DNA from: Isoetes taiwanensis
Lineage: Eukaryota; Streptophyta; Lycopodiopsida; Isoetales; Isoetaceae
Reading direction: 5' to 3'
Assembly: GCA_021234155.1 (NCBI GenBank)
Contig: JAJEKV010000010.1
Span: 17,333,418-17,397,417, forward strand
DNA: 64,000 bases
Shown here piece after piece: positions 30,835 through 42,577 of this stretch (position 1 is its first letter; every line of letters starts with the position of its first letter). Made by a program: the position numbers and the translations under genes. The notes below the pieces were generated by a model. The model was given only the letters and a program-made list of their open reading frames with translations, made no database searches and was not told the DNA's origin.

Positions 30835-31335
30835 ACACTGGGGTCCATGCCCAATTTGCACCCCCAGGTGATGTGAAGAGAAGGGCAGAAAATATGCAAG
30901 GGGGGTGCCAAATTGGGCGCCCGCCCAATTTACACCCCCAGGTGATGTCCGGACAGCCATCCGCATGTGGAAGTGTTTGCCAAATTGGGCGCCGCCCAAT
31001 TTGAACACCCATGTGATGTGAAGAGAAGGACAGGAAACATGCAAGGGGGGTGCCAAATTGGGCGCCTGCCCACGCCCAATTTGCACCCTCAGGTGATGTT
31101 TGGGCATGCCATCATGCATGGGGGGCACCAAATTGGGCTTCGCCCAATTTGAACCCCAATGTGACGTGAAGAGAAGGGCATGAAACATGCAAGGGGAGTG
31201 CCAAATTGGGCGCCCGCCCAATTTGAAACCCCATGTGATGTGAAGAGAAGGGCATGAAACATGCAAGGGGGGTGTCAAATTGGGCGCCCGCCCAATTTGC
31301 ACCCCCAGGTGATGTCTGGGCAGGCCATATGCATG
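30835..31335 (+). repeat. Palindromic tandem repeat array
   Basis: About seven units, 65-90 bases apart, each built on AAATTGGGCGCCCGCCCAAT, a near-perfect inverted repeat. They are separated by two alternating spacers: GTGATGTGAAGAGAAGGGCA with ACATGCAAGGGG, and GTGATGTCTGGGCA-like. Open frames on both strands here are by-products of the repeat. Confidence 0.85.
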
Positions 31336-31640
31336 TAAGGGCCAGAAAGAGATTTGCTAACCTTAGGCAGTGTAGGACATGCAGAAACACCTCAAAGGGT
31401 TCTCTGATGAATGGGTGCCTTTCTTGGACATGCAAAACCACCTCATAAAAGTCCTTCAGGAGGATGGGCGCCTTCAGGAGGAGCACAGGAGGAGCACAGG
31501 AGGAGGAGGAGGAGTGCATGATGGAACAATCAGCATGCCCAAAATGAAATGTTCAAGGTGTACTTGGTGGGCCCATAATACGTGACGATTCTCTTCAAGA
31601 CCATTTAAAATTGCTGCCACGTGGATCTTTCACGTGGTTA

Positions 31641-31679
31641 TTCAAATTCAAAATTCAAATTCAAATTCAAATTCAAATT
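31641..31679 (+). repeat. (TTCAAA)n microsatellite
   Basis: About six imperfect hexamer units. Confidence 0.9.
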
Positions 31680-32184
31680 TTCCCCGTCAAGTCAATATTG
31701 CCAAGCAGCTTCTATCCCATTCTATATTCCAAGCATTTCGCCACCGTCATTCCAGGCACACAGGAATGTTCTTGGCATCAAGGCCAGCTCTCTGAAGGTC
31801 CTTCGCCGCAGAGGAGTAGCTGATCACTTTAGAACAAGTGGATATTATACAAGTTAGACTATTTGGATGTTGATTACAAGAGGACATTTGTATGCCATTG
31901 CAAGAATGTTTGTTACAGGAGTGTTGCAGCATGATTGACACACTGATGCTGGGGAGATGAGACACCTTAGATTCAAGATGAGGTAGGAGATTTCACTATA
32001 ACCCCAAATTTTGCTCAACGTGTTATCTTTTTTGCAAAAAATCAACACTTAAAATTCACCCATGGTTTTGTTCCAAAAATGCTAGAAACAACGTGTAGTT
32101 TTTGGTTAAAAAAGTCTATGCATAGAAAATTGACAGCCTTTTAAAAAAATTCAATGTGTTGTTTTTAGGTGGTGTTTTTTTTTT

Positions 32185-32535
32185 GTTTTTTAATAAAAAA
32201 TAACATGTGGTTTTACAGAATATCCACATGTGGTTTTTAAAATAGTAGTTGTTTCTAAGTGTAGTGTTTATTAAAACAACATGTGATTTAACAGAATATC
32301 CACATGTGGTTTTTTAACTAGTAATTGTTTTTAAGTGTTATTTTTCTAAAAAAAACATGTGATTTAACAGAATATCCACGTGGATAGTAGTTGTTTTCAA
32401 GTGTTGTTTTTATTAAATAACAGAATAATCACATGTGGTTTTTTAAAATAATAGTTGTTTTCAAATGTGGTGCTTTTCAAACAAAGACACATGGTTCTAA
32501 AAAATATCTACATGTGATTTTTTAAAATATTGTTT
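32185..32535 (+). repeat. AT-rich tandem repeat, about 75-bp units
   Basis: About five diverged units contain ACATGTGGTTTT(A), ACAGAATATCCACATGTGG and AGTTGTTTTCAAGTG. Each holds the palindrome CCACATGTGG. Confidence 0.75.
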
Positions 32536-32568
32536 TACATGCTTCTCAAATACGGTTCTAAAAAAAAA

Positions 32569-32902
32569 CTAGTCATTGTTCTTTTTATTGTTCTACTTTT
32601 GATCCATTCTTCACTTAAATCCATGCTTTTTGTTTACTTGTGCTTTGCTTATGTTTTAAATAGACTTTTGGGAATCGAACCCAAATAGATCCAATCAGGA
32701 TATGATACCGTAACAATCTTACATCATATGCATTTCTAGTCATTGTTCTTTTTATTATTCTACTCTTGATCAATTGTTCACTTAAATCCATGCTTTTTGT
32801 TTATTTGTGCTTTGCTTATGTTTTAAATAGCCTTTTGGGAATCAAATCCAAATAGATCCAATCAGGATATGATATCATAACAATCTTACATCACATGCAT
32901 TA
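32569..32902 (-). repeat. 167-bp tandem duplication with tRNA-like box B
   Basis: Copies lie at 32569-32735 and 32736-32902. On the minus strand copy 1 contains TTGGGTTCGATTCCCAA (32668-32684), which has the form of a tRNA T-arm and an exact Pol III box B (GGTTCGATTCC). In copy 2 the box is mutated. It may be a tRNA-derived SINE remnant; I could not identify a box A or a tail. Confidence 0.6.
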
Positions 32903-34639
32903 CAAACACATGTTAACAAATTTTTTTTGAAAAGCCAGACAAAAGTTGTTCATCCATCTAGAGTGTTCATCCAATTAGAGCACTTCCATATGTTATCAAG
33001 CATTAAGAACTTTTCCTAGGTAAGGAAAAAAAAATTTAACTCTGGAGTATTTCCACGTAGGGAAAACTGTTATGCTAGACCTAGTTTTACATTAAAAAAA
33101 ATTGCAGATACTAATAGTGTTACAGAACAGAAAAGAAAAGGAAAGTTTTTCACCTAACAGAACAGAAAAATAGACATAGACGATGCAGAGGCCAAACAAA
33201 GAGGGCAACTGACAAAGAAGGCAAAACTCTGCCAAATCTGGTTGCAGAGCAGCCCCAACGCATCAACCAAGGAGTTTCTCTGCTTCAAACAAAGAAAAAA
33301 ACAATGCTTCAATGTATGAAACAGAGAAAATCAGTGTAAGTCTTTAGATTTTATGAACTAGTTCAAAGTAAATATCAGGAAGAGTAGTCTACCTTGGAAG
33401 CTCAGAACCAAATATCCGGCCAGAGATGCTAGGTAGTGCAAAAAAAAAGGGGGGGAAGAAAAAGGAAAGCTCGAATATGCTTCATCTGCCACAGTCCCCA
33501 TCACAGAGTACTCCATCATAGCAATGATCTAAGTACTCCGTCATACCAATGATCTAAGTCATACCAATGATCTAAGTGTCGGATGTACAGCTGGTTCAAA
33601 CCTGCCATTCGCACTTCAAACAAACTTAGATAACCTGGTTAAGCGAAAAATAAACCAAGGGCGCTAAATTAACCTGGACATGATTAAAAAAGCTGGATAG
33701 TCGTCCAGGTAACTGCATCTATTTCATCACTCCTGCATCTCGTAACAATCTGCAAAAAAATCTTAAACCTTATCGATTGTAGAAACAAGATGATAGATGG
33801 CAGAGATCAAAAGTAGTACCTGCAGAGAACTCTGGTGATGCCCGCTAGTTGCATAGCAAAAATCAAATACAAATAAAGGAAAGGAAACAGAAAAATAACC
33901 AGGCCTGGACAGAAAGGAAACAGAAAACCAGTGGAGCCGCAAAGGAGAAGAGTGTCGGAGTTGGACTGTTGGAGCCGCAGTTGGCCGGAGTAGGAGCCAG
34001 GCCGCTGGGGGCCGAAGTTGGATCCGCCAGTGGGGCGTTTCTTTTCTAGTAGGGTTTCGTTTCAAATAGGGTAGATAAGAATAAAACTAGCGAGAAGCAC
34101 ACCAGAAGGTTTTAGCAAGGTAAGACTTATTAGGTTTTTATTTAGGCTTGGATCACAGTGTCCTAATAGAGCTAAATCCAATTTGATTAAGCAAGAAATA
34201 GCATGATAAGATTGTGGTTGTGAAGATTTGTATTCTTTTGATGGCATAAATTAGAATGTTATTTTAACATATAAGGAACAATATTTCATGTACTTCTAGA
34301 CGTTGAGTTAAGGTTGTTGTAGCCATGTTGGATGGCTTGGTGCTTTTGAATTAGATTATTTTCTAATTTATGTGCTTTCATTTGCGAGGTTGTGGTATGG
34401 AGGATGTCAATCTCGACATAGTCGTCAAATCGTTTGTATTTGCAAGCATCTGGGGCCATTTTCTTTTTTGGATTTTTTTTTTTTTTTTCTGTTGGTAATG
34501 CTTTAAGTTTCTCATTTGGCCTATATATTTCTTCATAGTTGGTCTGCACGCCATTGAGTATATTGTGATTTGTTTGTATTCATTTTGGCTTGTACTGAAT
34601 TGAACATTTGGAAGCGTGTTTCAGTTATTCAGTAAACAA
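32903..34639. other. Intergenic region
   Basis: AT-rich, with a short array of ATACCAATGATCTAAGT near 33530-33580. A 100-codon minus-strand frame (34065-33763) could be a 5' coding piece but matches nothing I know. Confidence 0.3.
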
Positions 34640-34671
34640 CTAGTAAAGGTGCCCAGCGTTGCTGGGCATAA
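34640..34671 (-). mobile_element. Helitron 3' terminus (minus strand)
   Basis: Read on the minus strand: hairpin GCCCAGC-AAC-GCTGGGC, then ACCTTTACTAG, followed by T. This is the Helitron 3' signature (hairpin about ten bases before CTAG|T) and parallels the end at 11158-11161. The element must extend to higher coordinates, but I could not place its 5' TC end. Confidence 0.6.
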
Positions 34672-35574
34672 GTTGAGAATGTGTATATGGCAAATATCCC
34701 AAAGCAATTGTGGTTGTGCCTCTCAGTGTAATCTTTCTATGTACAAATTACATTCCATAGCCTATTGTGATGCTGGCTGTAATGCCATTCTTGTGTGTGT
34801 TGTAATCTCTCTACGTATGTAGTTCCAATAAATTACATTCCATATCTTATGGTAGCGATTCATGCTTTGTATTTTCACATGTTCTAATGAGTTTAAATAA
34901 AATAGTGTTCCATCTATAGGGTAATACAAAATTGGTTTAGAGATGCTACTTGGTTGGTAGGGTGAGATTGCAAAGATGTTCATAGGATAGGCTGATGCCC
35001 AACGATATGAAATATTTGGGAGTGGAATTGTTACTAAGATGTTGAGGACAATTGAAGAAGGAATTGAATTGTCAATACTAAGAAGAAAGGATAGGATGCT
35101 TGCTTTTATTGCTAGGTCATCTTTTTTTGGATTCTTGTTTGTCTGGAGTTTTTGGAGTGTGACAGCATCCTTCAGATTCTTCTTGCATTTCTATTTGGGT
35201 TCATGCTTCTTGCATTTCTATTTGGGTTCATGCGTTTGTATTTTGTATTTTTGTTTTCTTGCATTGTGTTCTGGATTTTGCTTCTCATATTTTTGTTTTA
35301 GACTCAAAGATGTGCGTGGTTAGGTTTCTAGGTGGTAGATTGGCATGTATTTATTTTGTATTGTATGAACTCAATGGTTTAAAGCCACGTACGTATTTTG
35401 TTGGTGTACTCAATGGTCAACTTAAAAAAACATGCAAAAAATATCACTTAGACATAGGTATCACTTGGACAATAAGGAACCACTTGGACTTCAATGGTTT
35501 GTAGTCAAGATACATGGAAACAGTTATTGTACTGTATAAGTTGAAGAATTATTTTCTTTAAAATTCACGTTAGG

Positions 35575-35706
35575 ATAGAGAAGTATTGAACACAAGAATG
35601 AAGAGTCATTGTTTAAAGGATTTATGTAATAAACAATGGTATAGAGAAGTATTAAACACAAGAATGAAGAGTCATTGTTTAAAGGATTTGTGTAATAAAC
35701 AATGGT
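35575..35706 (+). repeat. 66-bp tandem duplication
   Basis: Units at 35575-35640 and 35641-35706 differ by two or three bases and begin ATAGAGAAGTATT. Confidence 0.9.
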
Positions 35707-38600
35707 TTATCATGGACAATCTACTATTATACCCTTTTACCTATATATCAAGTTGGCACACGCTATAAAAATAATCTAACTTTTGTTAGAATAAGTGTCC
35801 TTGAAACTAAACTGTTTGTTAGAATAAGTGTCCTTCAAATGGTTTGTGCCATTTTAAGAAGGAAGTGCACTTTTTGGCAAAGTTCTGATGAATCTTTGTT
35901 AGTTTTTCCCGAAGAATCCAAGATGTTGTCTCAACTTTGCATTGTCCTAGAAGACTTGTGATGGTTTTCCATCTCGATGCTAGCCCCCAACTTCAGCTTT
36001 TTGCTTGTTTGCTTACTTTCTAGAATTGTCCCTCTCTGGATAAGGTGGCTGCATGCATTTTCCAAGCTCGTCTTTAAATCCATTATTGAAGAAGTGAAGT
36101 TGAGAAAGGTTAGTATATGGCACATATTTGATGCACTCAATAAAGAGATATTCCAGCAATCTGTTCAACTACCATGAGAATTTGTTCAACACATGGTCTG
36201 ATGATAACTTTGATAACTGCATTGTATTCAATTTTCCAGAATGCGCCATAAAAAATAAGATCAGATACTTACAACAGATTTCTCAGTAGTTTAAGAAGTT
36301 TGACTATGATCCCTTCTTTAGAACCTTGTGTTAAGCTTAAGTTACGGGACTCCAATTGAGTTGAAAATACATTGACCTGCATAAAATATTAAGGGTCCAA
36401 AATAGTACAATTGCACTGCCAGCAACATACCTTCGATTTTGGCAAATAGATTGAATATCCAAGAAGAGCATTGATTCTCCCTAGAGATCTTGATTTGTAA
36501 CACGTTCTAACTATTAAAAAGTTAGCAATTGATTATCTGATACGAAATGAAACATGCTTTATCCAAAGCATCCAATTCATGAAATGTTCTTACAACAGAT
36601 AAAAAGAAATTGGATGGCATATAGAATAGAGAATTTGAAAACCCAGAAGTTTACTGAAGTCTGGACAGAAGCAGAGAAAGCAAACTTCACCTAGTGACAT
36701 AAAGTGGTCTCGCTCCATCCTGCTCAATTGAGCATCATTCTTGGTATCTTTTACATACAATCTATTTAGCCTGGCCCTCATATCATAGTGAGGCATCATG
36801 TTAAATCTTCCACTGCTTCCTTAAAATAGCTGTGCTTCATTTAAGCCACAACAACATCTATTTGAAATCCAATTTTTATGATTTGGCCCTATTTTCTTTT
36901 CGGCATATGATCTCCAATATGAACTGCTATTTGCCTATAAATTGCATGCTCGTTTAGGATTATTCTATTATGATCTAATAGTGTAAGGCATGATCAAGAT
37001 GTTCTTGAACATCTATACAAATTCTGAAGCTGCATTACATGCACATACTGAAAAGAGAAGCATAGCATAAGAAGGTTTACCTCCTGAATACCTTGCACAA
37101 AGAGAAAGCAAAACTTGAAAGCAATGAGAAAGTCTGAGTCCAACATAAGAAAGAATCGTACATTATGTTATAAGGATGACACAATCAAGCATGCGAATAG
37201 GAAGCTAGAGAGAAAATGACATAAATAACAATGTAAAAGTGCTTTAACTTATAAGTAAATGGTCCAAACTAACCAACTTTTACATCACAAATTATTCACC
37301 TATTTATAGTGAAGGCAGCCAGCTATACAAGGCTTTACCAGCATATGCATTGTTGGTGCAGAGCATGGCATGACCATCAGAGTGAGTTCAATAGTGAGAA
37401 ATGAAAAAATCCAGAACTAAAGATGCAAAATTGATTAACTTCATCATTATAGAAGGAAATATGAAGCATTGTACAAACAGAATGCTCCATAGGAAACAAT
37501 CAAAGCTACCACGTGAAGATTTGCATGCAAGTTTAAAGCCTCTTCCTTATCATTCCATACTCAAACTAAATATCAGCAAGTAGCTTAAATGTTTGTATTG
37601 ATCCTTTCACGCGATCTCGCTCTTCAGCTACCGAGGATTTCAATGACAAGTTGTCTGCCACAAATTGATAGCAAGTTATGGATTTCCCTTTCATGAGGCT
37701 TGCCCGAGTACTTTCCAAAAATGGCCAAATGAAGAGGAGTACTGATCAATTTCGATATGCTCTTCCAGAAAACTGGCACATCTATTTTCTAATCCACAAA
37801 GTATCTACGTAGACTTCGGGGTGTCGACTCATCAACAAACACCTCTGCTCGATTTTCCAAAAGCAAGCACTCTGGATAGGATGACCAAATCTGGCAAGAT
37901 CGTCCAGGGACATTGGCTGTTGAAAAATCAGATATCCGACATCTATACTGTTCCACCCTATAAAAAGTAGGCCAAGTAGATACCGCTCCAAAATGCTCCG
38001 CCATACTGCCTTTGACATCCCACGTTCACTCTATTGTGTCTCCCCCCTCCCCCCCCTCCCCCCCCGCCCAAAAAAAAAGGGGGAATTGCTGCACACCTGA
38101 CGTTGCTGCCGGATGACGCCCTGCCGTTGTTGCTTCTACCTTTGGGATACGTGGAAGAATAATGAATTGCAGTGAGGAGGTGTTAACCTGGCAAATAGCC
38201 TAATGCATATGCACGAATAAGCATCCCGCCTCTGACGAAGGAAGGGAAAAAGAATGTTGTAGGCAGGATCTCGGGTTGCCACTCCTCCCATCTCCGTTGT
38301 ATTTTCTCTGCCATTTTCTAATTTTGCTAACCCTTGATTTTTAAAATTAGGGATTTAACGGTGTAGATTAATGCCACGTTAGATTTTGATGAGGTGGAGG
38401 CTTTACGTGGATAGGCTAGAATTGCAAGAAAGGTTGTAGGCCCAGTAGGGCTGGTGTGCTAAAAAAATAAAGACATTCTTTTTTCAAATTTATCCCGCCC
38501 ATTGGATTGGATGGAGGGCAGGATAATAATTTGAACTAAGGCCTATTGCTTATTTGTGGGAATCTATTTGTGGGAATCTATCATGCTTTGAAAATAGCAG
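35707..38600. other. Intergenic region with possible stray exons
   Basis: No firm gene. On the minus strand 36799-36691 reads MMPHYDMRARLNRLYVKDTK and then NDAQLSRMERDHFMSL, ending at a donor-like TAG|GTGAAG. It looks like a genuine exon of a protein I do not recognise. A C-rich tract lies at 38041-38066. Confidence 0.25.
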
Positions 38601-38653
38601 TCTAAGTAACTAGAAAAAATGCCGTGTGGAGACAACTGAGAAAAACTATTGAT

Positions 38654-38850
38654 AGGAAGAAGAAGAAGAAGAGATTTTAACGTCACGCCACAAGGCAGCG
38701 TCCTATCGAACATGTGACACTTTACAACACACCCAGATGGGTCCTGCCCCCACCACTTTACATTGCTGAAGTGGGTCCTTCCCCCACCAACTTTACATTG
38801 CATGGCCACTTTCACAACGAGGCGTTGAACCCGTGACCTTGGGTATGGCA
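38654..38850 (-). mobile_element. SINE-like element (minus strand)
   Basis: On the minus strand there is a box-B-like GGTCACGGGTTCAACGCC (about 38822-38838), a central block with repeated GGTGGGGG(A/C)AGGACCCA, and an end GGCGTGACGTTAAAATCTC followed by (TTC)n. The same 3' end recurs at 39994-40026. Box A is not evident, so the copy may be 5'-truncated. Confidence 0.4.
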
Positions 38851-39129
38851 GTTTAACGTCTTTGATTTTAAAGCTGGAAAATTGTTGAAAATATTTTGAC
38901 TTGTCTAGAATTTCCAGAAATAGGTGGATTTTTCGGGGCCAAACCCCCCATTTTAGAATCATAGCCTCAATGTGCTTCTCAATATTCATTTTGTTATTCA
39001 AAACTTTGTCACTCGTGATATATATGGTTAGTGGCATTGCATAATTTTATCTAGTCAGAATTTTAAATGCACTTCAATTCTACATGCTATGAGTTTTGTA
39101 TATACTTATACCTAAACTTTAGGTGCTTA

Positions 39130-39631
39130 GGGTGCATCCCCATTAGGCCGTTATCCCGGCCTGACTTTGCCACATGGCAAACCCAGTTAGAAAATTAGCA
39201 ATTCCCTTTTTTTTTTTTTGAAGGCAAGGTGGTTTTCTATTAATATAGAAAAGATTACAGTATTGATCTCTAAAGATAAGATAGGAAGAATGAGCACAGT
39301 GAAGCCCTGTTGGCCTGATACATAATATGCTCAAAAAGCTTTCTTACATCATCATCTGACGAGAAAGTACAATTCCCATTCTCTTCAACGCACCAAAATT
39401 GTGCTGACGAGTCCAAGGCAGCTTCCTTTTCTTCGAAAGGTAGCAGAGACTTCCGAATTGCCCAATTTCGAACTTGGTTTATCTTCTAGCAATGATGCTT
39501 TTGTCTTCTTGCCATCAAGACAAATCTTGGGGGTTTGAAGATAAATCTTGATGAAATGGCGAATTGGGTTGCAATGGGAACGGGCATCGTTCACGCAGAA
39601 TATCTAGCTCTTTCCTTATGGGGATGCACCC
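39130..39631. mobile_element. PIF/Harbinger-like TIR element with nested LINE tail
   Basis: Terminal inverted repeats GGGTGCATCCCCATTAGG and CCTTATGGGGATGCACCC (17 of 18 match) are flanked by TTA on both sides (39127-39129 and 39632-39634). The TTA target duplication is typical of PIF/Harbinger. There is no transposase inside; most of the interior is a LINE 3' fragment. Confidence 0.75.
39207..39600 (-). mobile_element. LINE 3' fragment with poly(T), nested in TIR element
   Basis: A 13-base T run (39207-39219) is followed by GAAGGCAAGGTGGTTTTCTA TTAATATAG, the same 3'-end style as at 7539. An open frame (39594-39385, minus) may be coding remains. It appears to have inserted into the MITE, or been captured by it. 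Confidence 0.5.
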
Positions 39632-39993
39632 TTATAGTACTTGACTTATAGTACTCAAAGAAAACAAATTAAGATACTGCCAAATTCCAAAGGCATTTTT
39701 GGACTTTTCAAAAAAATTTCAAGGAACTGTAAAAATGTGATGTGGGCCAATGAGTTGCCAAATTATGGTGATGACATGGCAAAAGTGGCATGATGATTTA
39801 GCAAAAGTGTTATTTTGCCTATAAGATAAGTGGGAAAAATAAAAATTTATAAAAGTTGACATTGAATATGATGATGTGGCACTCCAAGTAGGTGTCACGC
39901 CAAGTAATCAAGGCCAACGAAGAATGAAGTACACCCTTGGTCTTTCATCGGGTGGTGTCTGCAATGATTGGGCGACATGGCAATATATATATG

Positions 39994-40026
39994 ATATGAA
40001 GAAGAAGAGATTTTAACGTCACGCCA
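39994..40026 (-). repeat. SINE 3'-end fragment
   Basis: GAAGAAGAAGAGATTTTAAC and GTCACGCCA match the 3' end of the SINE-like element at 38654. Confidence 0.5.
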
Positions 40027-40140
40027 AAAACCTACAACAAGAAATATGACAACTTTTAAAGTTTCATAAAGGAATTGGCAAGGGAATTTAGGGGGAATAA
40101 GAAAAAACCTACTTATCTCCCTAAAAAAAATCTTTTTCAA

Positions 40141-40263
40141 AAAATGCATACGTTTCGACACCGTCGGATCGCCATTTTGGGGAAAGACGAGGCTATATAT
40201 ATGTTGTTGGGCTCTTTCTCCATTATCGGCGTCTTCTCACAGCAGTTTTTTGGTCTCAGTTCC
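40141..40263 (+). promoter_or_regulatory. TATA-containing promoter-like repeat, copy 1
   Basis: 123 bases shared with 41811-41933 at about 95% identity: ATGCATACGTTTCGACACCG, then GGCTATATATA and a pyrimidine-rich leader (TTGTTGGGCTCTTTCTCC). The TATA and leader arrangement looks like a core promoter. No recognised coding sequence follows. Confidence 0.5.
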
Positions 40264-40917
40264 ACTTTCATTCCTCTTGTTCGTTGGAGATTTGCCATGT
40301 TAGTTACCTTGTATGCTTTTCTCGTTATGGCTCTCGATGCTTCTCTTGGTGTGGTGGTAGCACCTAATCTTTTGAGTTCATTCTTTTCTCTGGGTGTTCA
40401 GCAATGCTTCTTAATTTTTTTCTATCTCTAACATGTTTTTTATCTCGCATGAGAAATCTTTGGTTGGCAATTGTGGGCTGCTGCTTCCGTCGGTTGTGTG
40501 AAGCATCACTTGCTGCTATTTTGATTGCATCACCATAGCATCTTCATATTCGTTATTGTAGGGCTTTTCATTCTTTATCCTGTTGTTCAATTAGGGTTGT
40601 TTGTTTTTCTCCGATTTGACACCGTGTTTATCATTTGTGAATCTAAACCCAAATCAAAATTTCGTTATCTCATATGCTTTGATCAGATCATCATCTCCTT
40701 CTTTCTCTGTAATTGTAATATAGCTATGTCCTGACTGCTTGTAGGCCTGTTTTTTCATGCTTTTTCATGTTTTTCCCCATTGTATCCCACGTTTGTACTG
40801 GTGCGTGCTTCCTGGCATCATTCCTCTTAAATACATCCGTTGCTGTCAATCCCTGCTTGTTCCGCCGTTATATTTTCTCGAATTCGTCTTTCCCTGTTTT
40901 CCCTTTCGTATGCTTCT

Positions 40918-41015
40918 TTGCATGCTCCGCTTCTTTGCATGCATGCTTCTTTGCATGCTTCTTTGCATGCTCTGCTTCTTTGTCGACCTGTGCATGCTTC
41001 TTTGCATCCTCCGCT
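40918..41015 (+). repeat. GCATGCTTCTTT microsatellite-like array
   Basis: About six imperfect 12-base units with CATGC cores. It creates overlapping Cys/Phe-rich frames that are not genes. Confidence 0.8.
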
Positions 41016-41776
41016 ACTCGAATAACATATGTAGAACGTAAACCGTTTATTATTAATGCTTATGGGTAATAATGATTAGCATGCTAACTTGTGGTGACAG
41101 GTTCAAATTCATGTGTTGACATAGTTTATTTTCTTTTAAGTACATTCGTTTCTATTTCCCTTCGAATATGTTTTCTTTTCGAGTATATTTGTTTCTATTT
41201 TCCTTTTCTTTTTGAATACATTTGTTTCTATTCTTTTGAATATATTTTTCTAATGTACCTTGTCTTTTTTGCACCATGGACGTTTGTTACCAACTTAGGA
41301 TATTGTGTTTTATTGGTTTATACGTTTATTGGTCTCCGTGGACGATAAAATCATATTCTATTCTATTCTATAGTAACGTGATACTTTTCACCCACATATG
41401 CTTGACACCATCACATTTAGATATTGTTTCTTACTATTGTTGGTTTATACTAGTTGATACTAGTTGGTTTTTACTATCGAAGCCGCCTTAAATAGTCTAC
41501 TTAGATTGTTATAGTCTATTATGTTTATAACACCTCAAACTTGGTTTTGCTCGGAACTTATATTGGTAGCACCTAAGCCTAGTGTTGACTTTTTTAGCAT
41601 TTTTAATCTTGATGAATTGTTGTCTTTATTCCCTTCCTTAATGTATTTAACTATTCTTTTCTTCCTTTTTAGATCCACCTTCTCTATTGTTCTACACCAT
41701 CTTCCTTTTGTGCCAATACTGACTTGATATCCCTGTCTCATCACCCTAGGCTTTGAAATGGAAGTTCTCTTTTGAT

Positions 41777-41814
41777 CGGCCGGTTTTCCCCTCCAGACGA
41801 GTCTCTCACCAAAA
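41777..41814 (+). repeat. Shared module preceding promoter repeat copy 2
   Basis: GGCCGGTTTTCCCCTCCAGA and the following CGAGTCTCTCACCAAAAT recur at 42828-42867. The two modules bracket about 1.05 kb that includes the promoter-like copy and the hairpin repeats. Confidence 0.75.
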
Positions 41815-41933
41815 TGCATGCGATTCGACACCGTCGGATCGCCATTTTGGGGAAAGACGAGGCTATATATACGTTGTTGGGCTCTTTCTCCATTATCGAC
41901 GTCTTCTCACAGCAGTTTTTTGGTCTCAGTTCC
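41811..41933 (+). promoter_or_regulatory. TATA-containing promoter-like repeat, copy 2
   Basis: Second copy of the 40141-40263 block, with TATA at about 41863-41871. It lies 60 bases upstream of the hairpin tandem array, so it could drive a non-coding transcript through it. Confidence 0.5.
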
Positions 41934-41990
41934 CTCCCTTCCCACCCTAGGTTGTTTACATTCATGTTTTTTCATTTTGATTTGTGATTC

Positions 41991-42235
41991 TATATCGCGT
42001 GGCTCGCGTGACCAGCCCCTCTGTATTTGAGAGGTTATGTTGTTTTTATGATGTTATGTCGCGTGGCTCGCGTGACCAGCCCCTTTTTTATTCTTGAAGT
42101 ATTTGTCATTTCTCGTGTGGCATGCGTGTATAGCCCCTCTGTGTTTGAGAGGTTATGTGGTTTTGCTGTATAATGTTATATCGCGTGGCTCGCGTGACCA
42201 GCCCCTTCTATCATTGAAGGATTGTGATTGGTTAT
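41991..42235 (+). ncRNA. Tandem hairpin units, candidate structured RNA
   Basis: Four units (starting near 41991, 42055, 42109 and 42177) carry TCGCGTGGCTCGCGTGACCA then GCCCC and a small hairpin. The hairpin stem changes in step: CCTCT/GAGAGG in units 1 and 3, CCTTC/GAAGG in unit 4. Paired changes hint at selection for RNA folding. I know no RNA family with this sequence. The call is a hypothesis. Confidence 0.3.
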
Positions 42236-42577
42236 GGACCAGCCTCCGTGGGGGGTTTCGCCGAGCCGGCATGATGGCTTATATTTTTGAGTTACGTGCT
42301 TCTTTTTACGTTGTTTCTTTTCAAGCCATCTCATCCAACTATGGGGAACTCGAACTTTTTTGAGTTACTTCCCTCTTATTCTATTCTAATGTCTAATGCA
42401 TTTTGTTCATTTTCTTTAAGTTTTTCAGGTGATCATGGCCATTTGTTTCTTTCTTATGGCTCTCGTGTTGGGTTCGAAAGGAATCGTCTTATTTGCGACC
42501 TCCATCTTGTGCTTCCTCGACTTTTTCATCAATGATCTCCACTTTGATGGCCCGGGCTTTTCCTTTGGAGCCATCGG

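Noticed and set aside
30686-31519. Minus-strand frames of 108-160 codons
   Set aside because: They read through the palindromic tandem array and repeat the same peptide phrase; no independent coding signal.
32668-32684. Complete tRNA gene
   Set aside because: Only the T-arm is present; no acceptor, D or anticodon arms could be folded around it.
34640-35660. Helitron 5' end near 35640 (TCTCTATACC on the minus strand)
   Set aside because: The base before TC is not A, and the sequence is part of a 66-bp tandem duplication.
37560-38018. Ankyrin-like peptide (TPLHLAIFG) on the minus strand
   Set aside because: Only one short match, in a frame interrupted nearby; not enough to call a gene.
40757-41348. 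Cys/Phe-rich plus-strand frames
   Set aside because: Generated by the GCATGCTTCTTT array and T-rich DNA; low complexity, overlapping in three frames.
41535-42030. Conserved-looking frames in both promoter-repeat copies
   Set aside because: Both copies change frame and lack a shared long ORF; the similarity is better explained by a DNA repeat with a TATA box.
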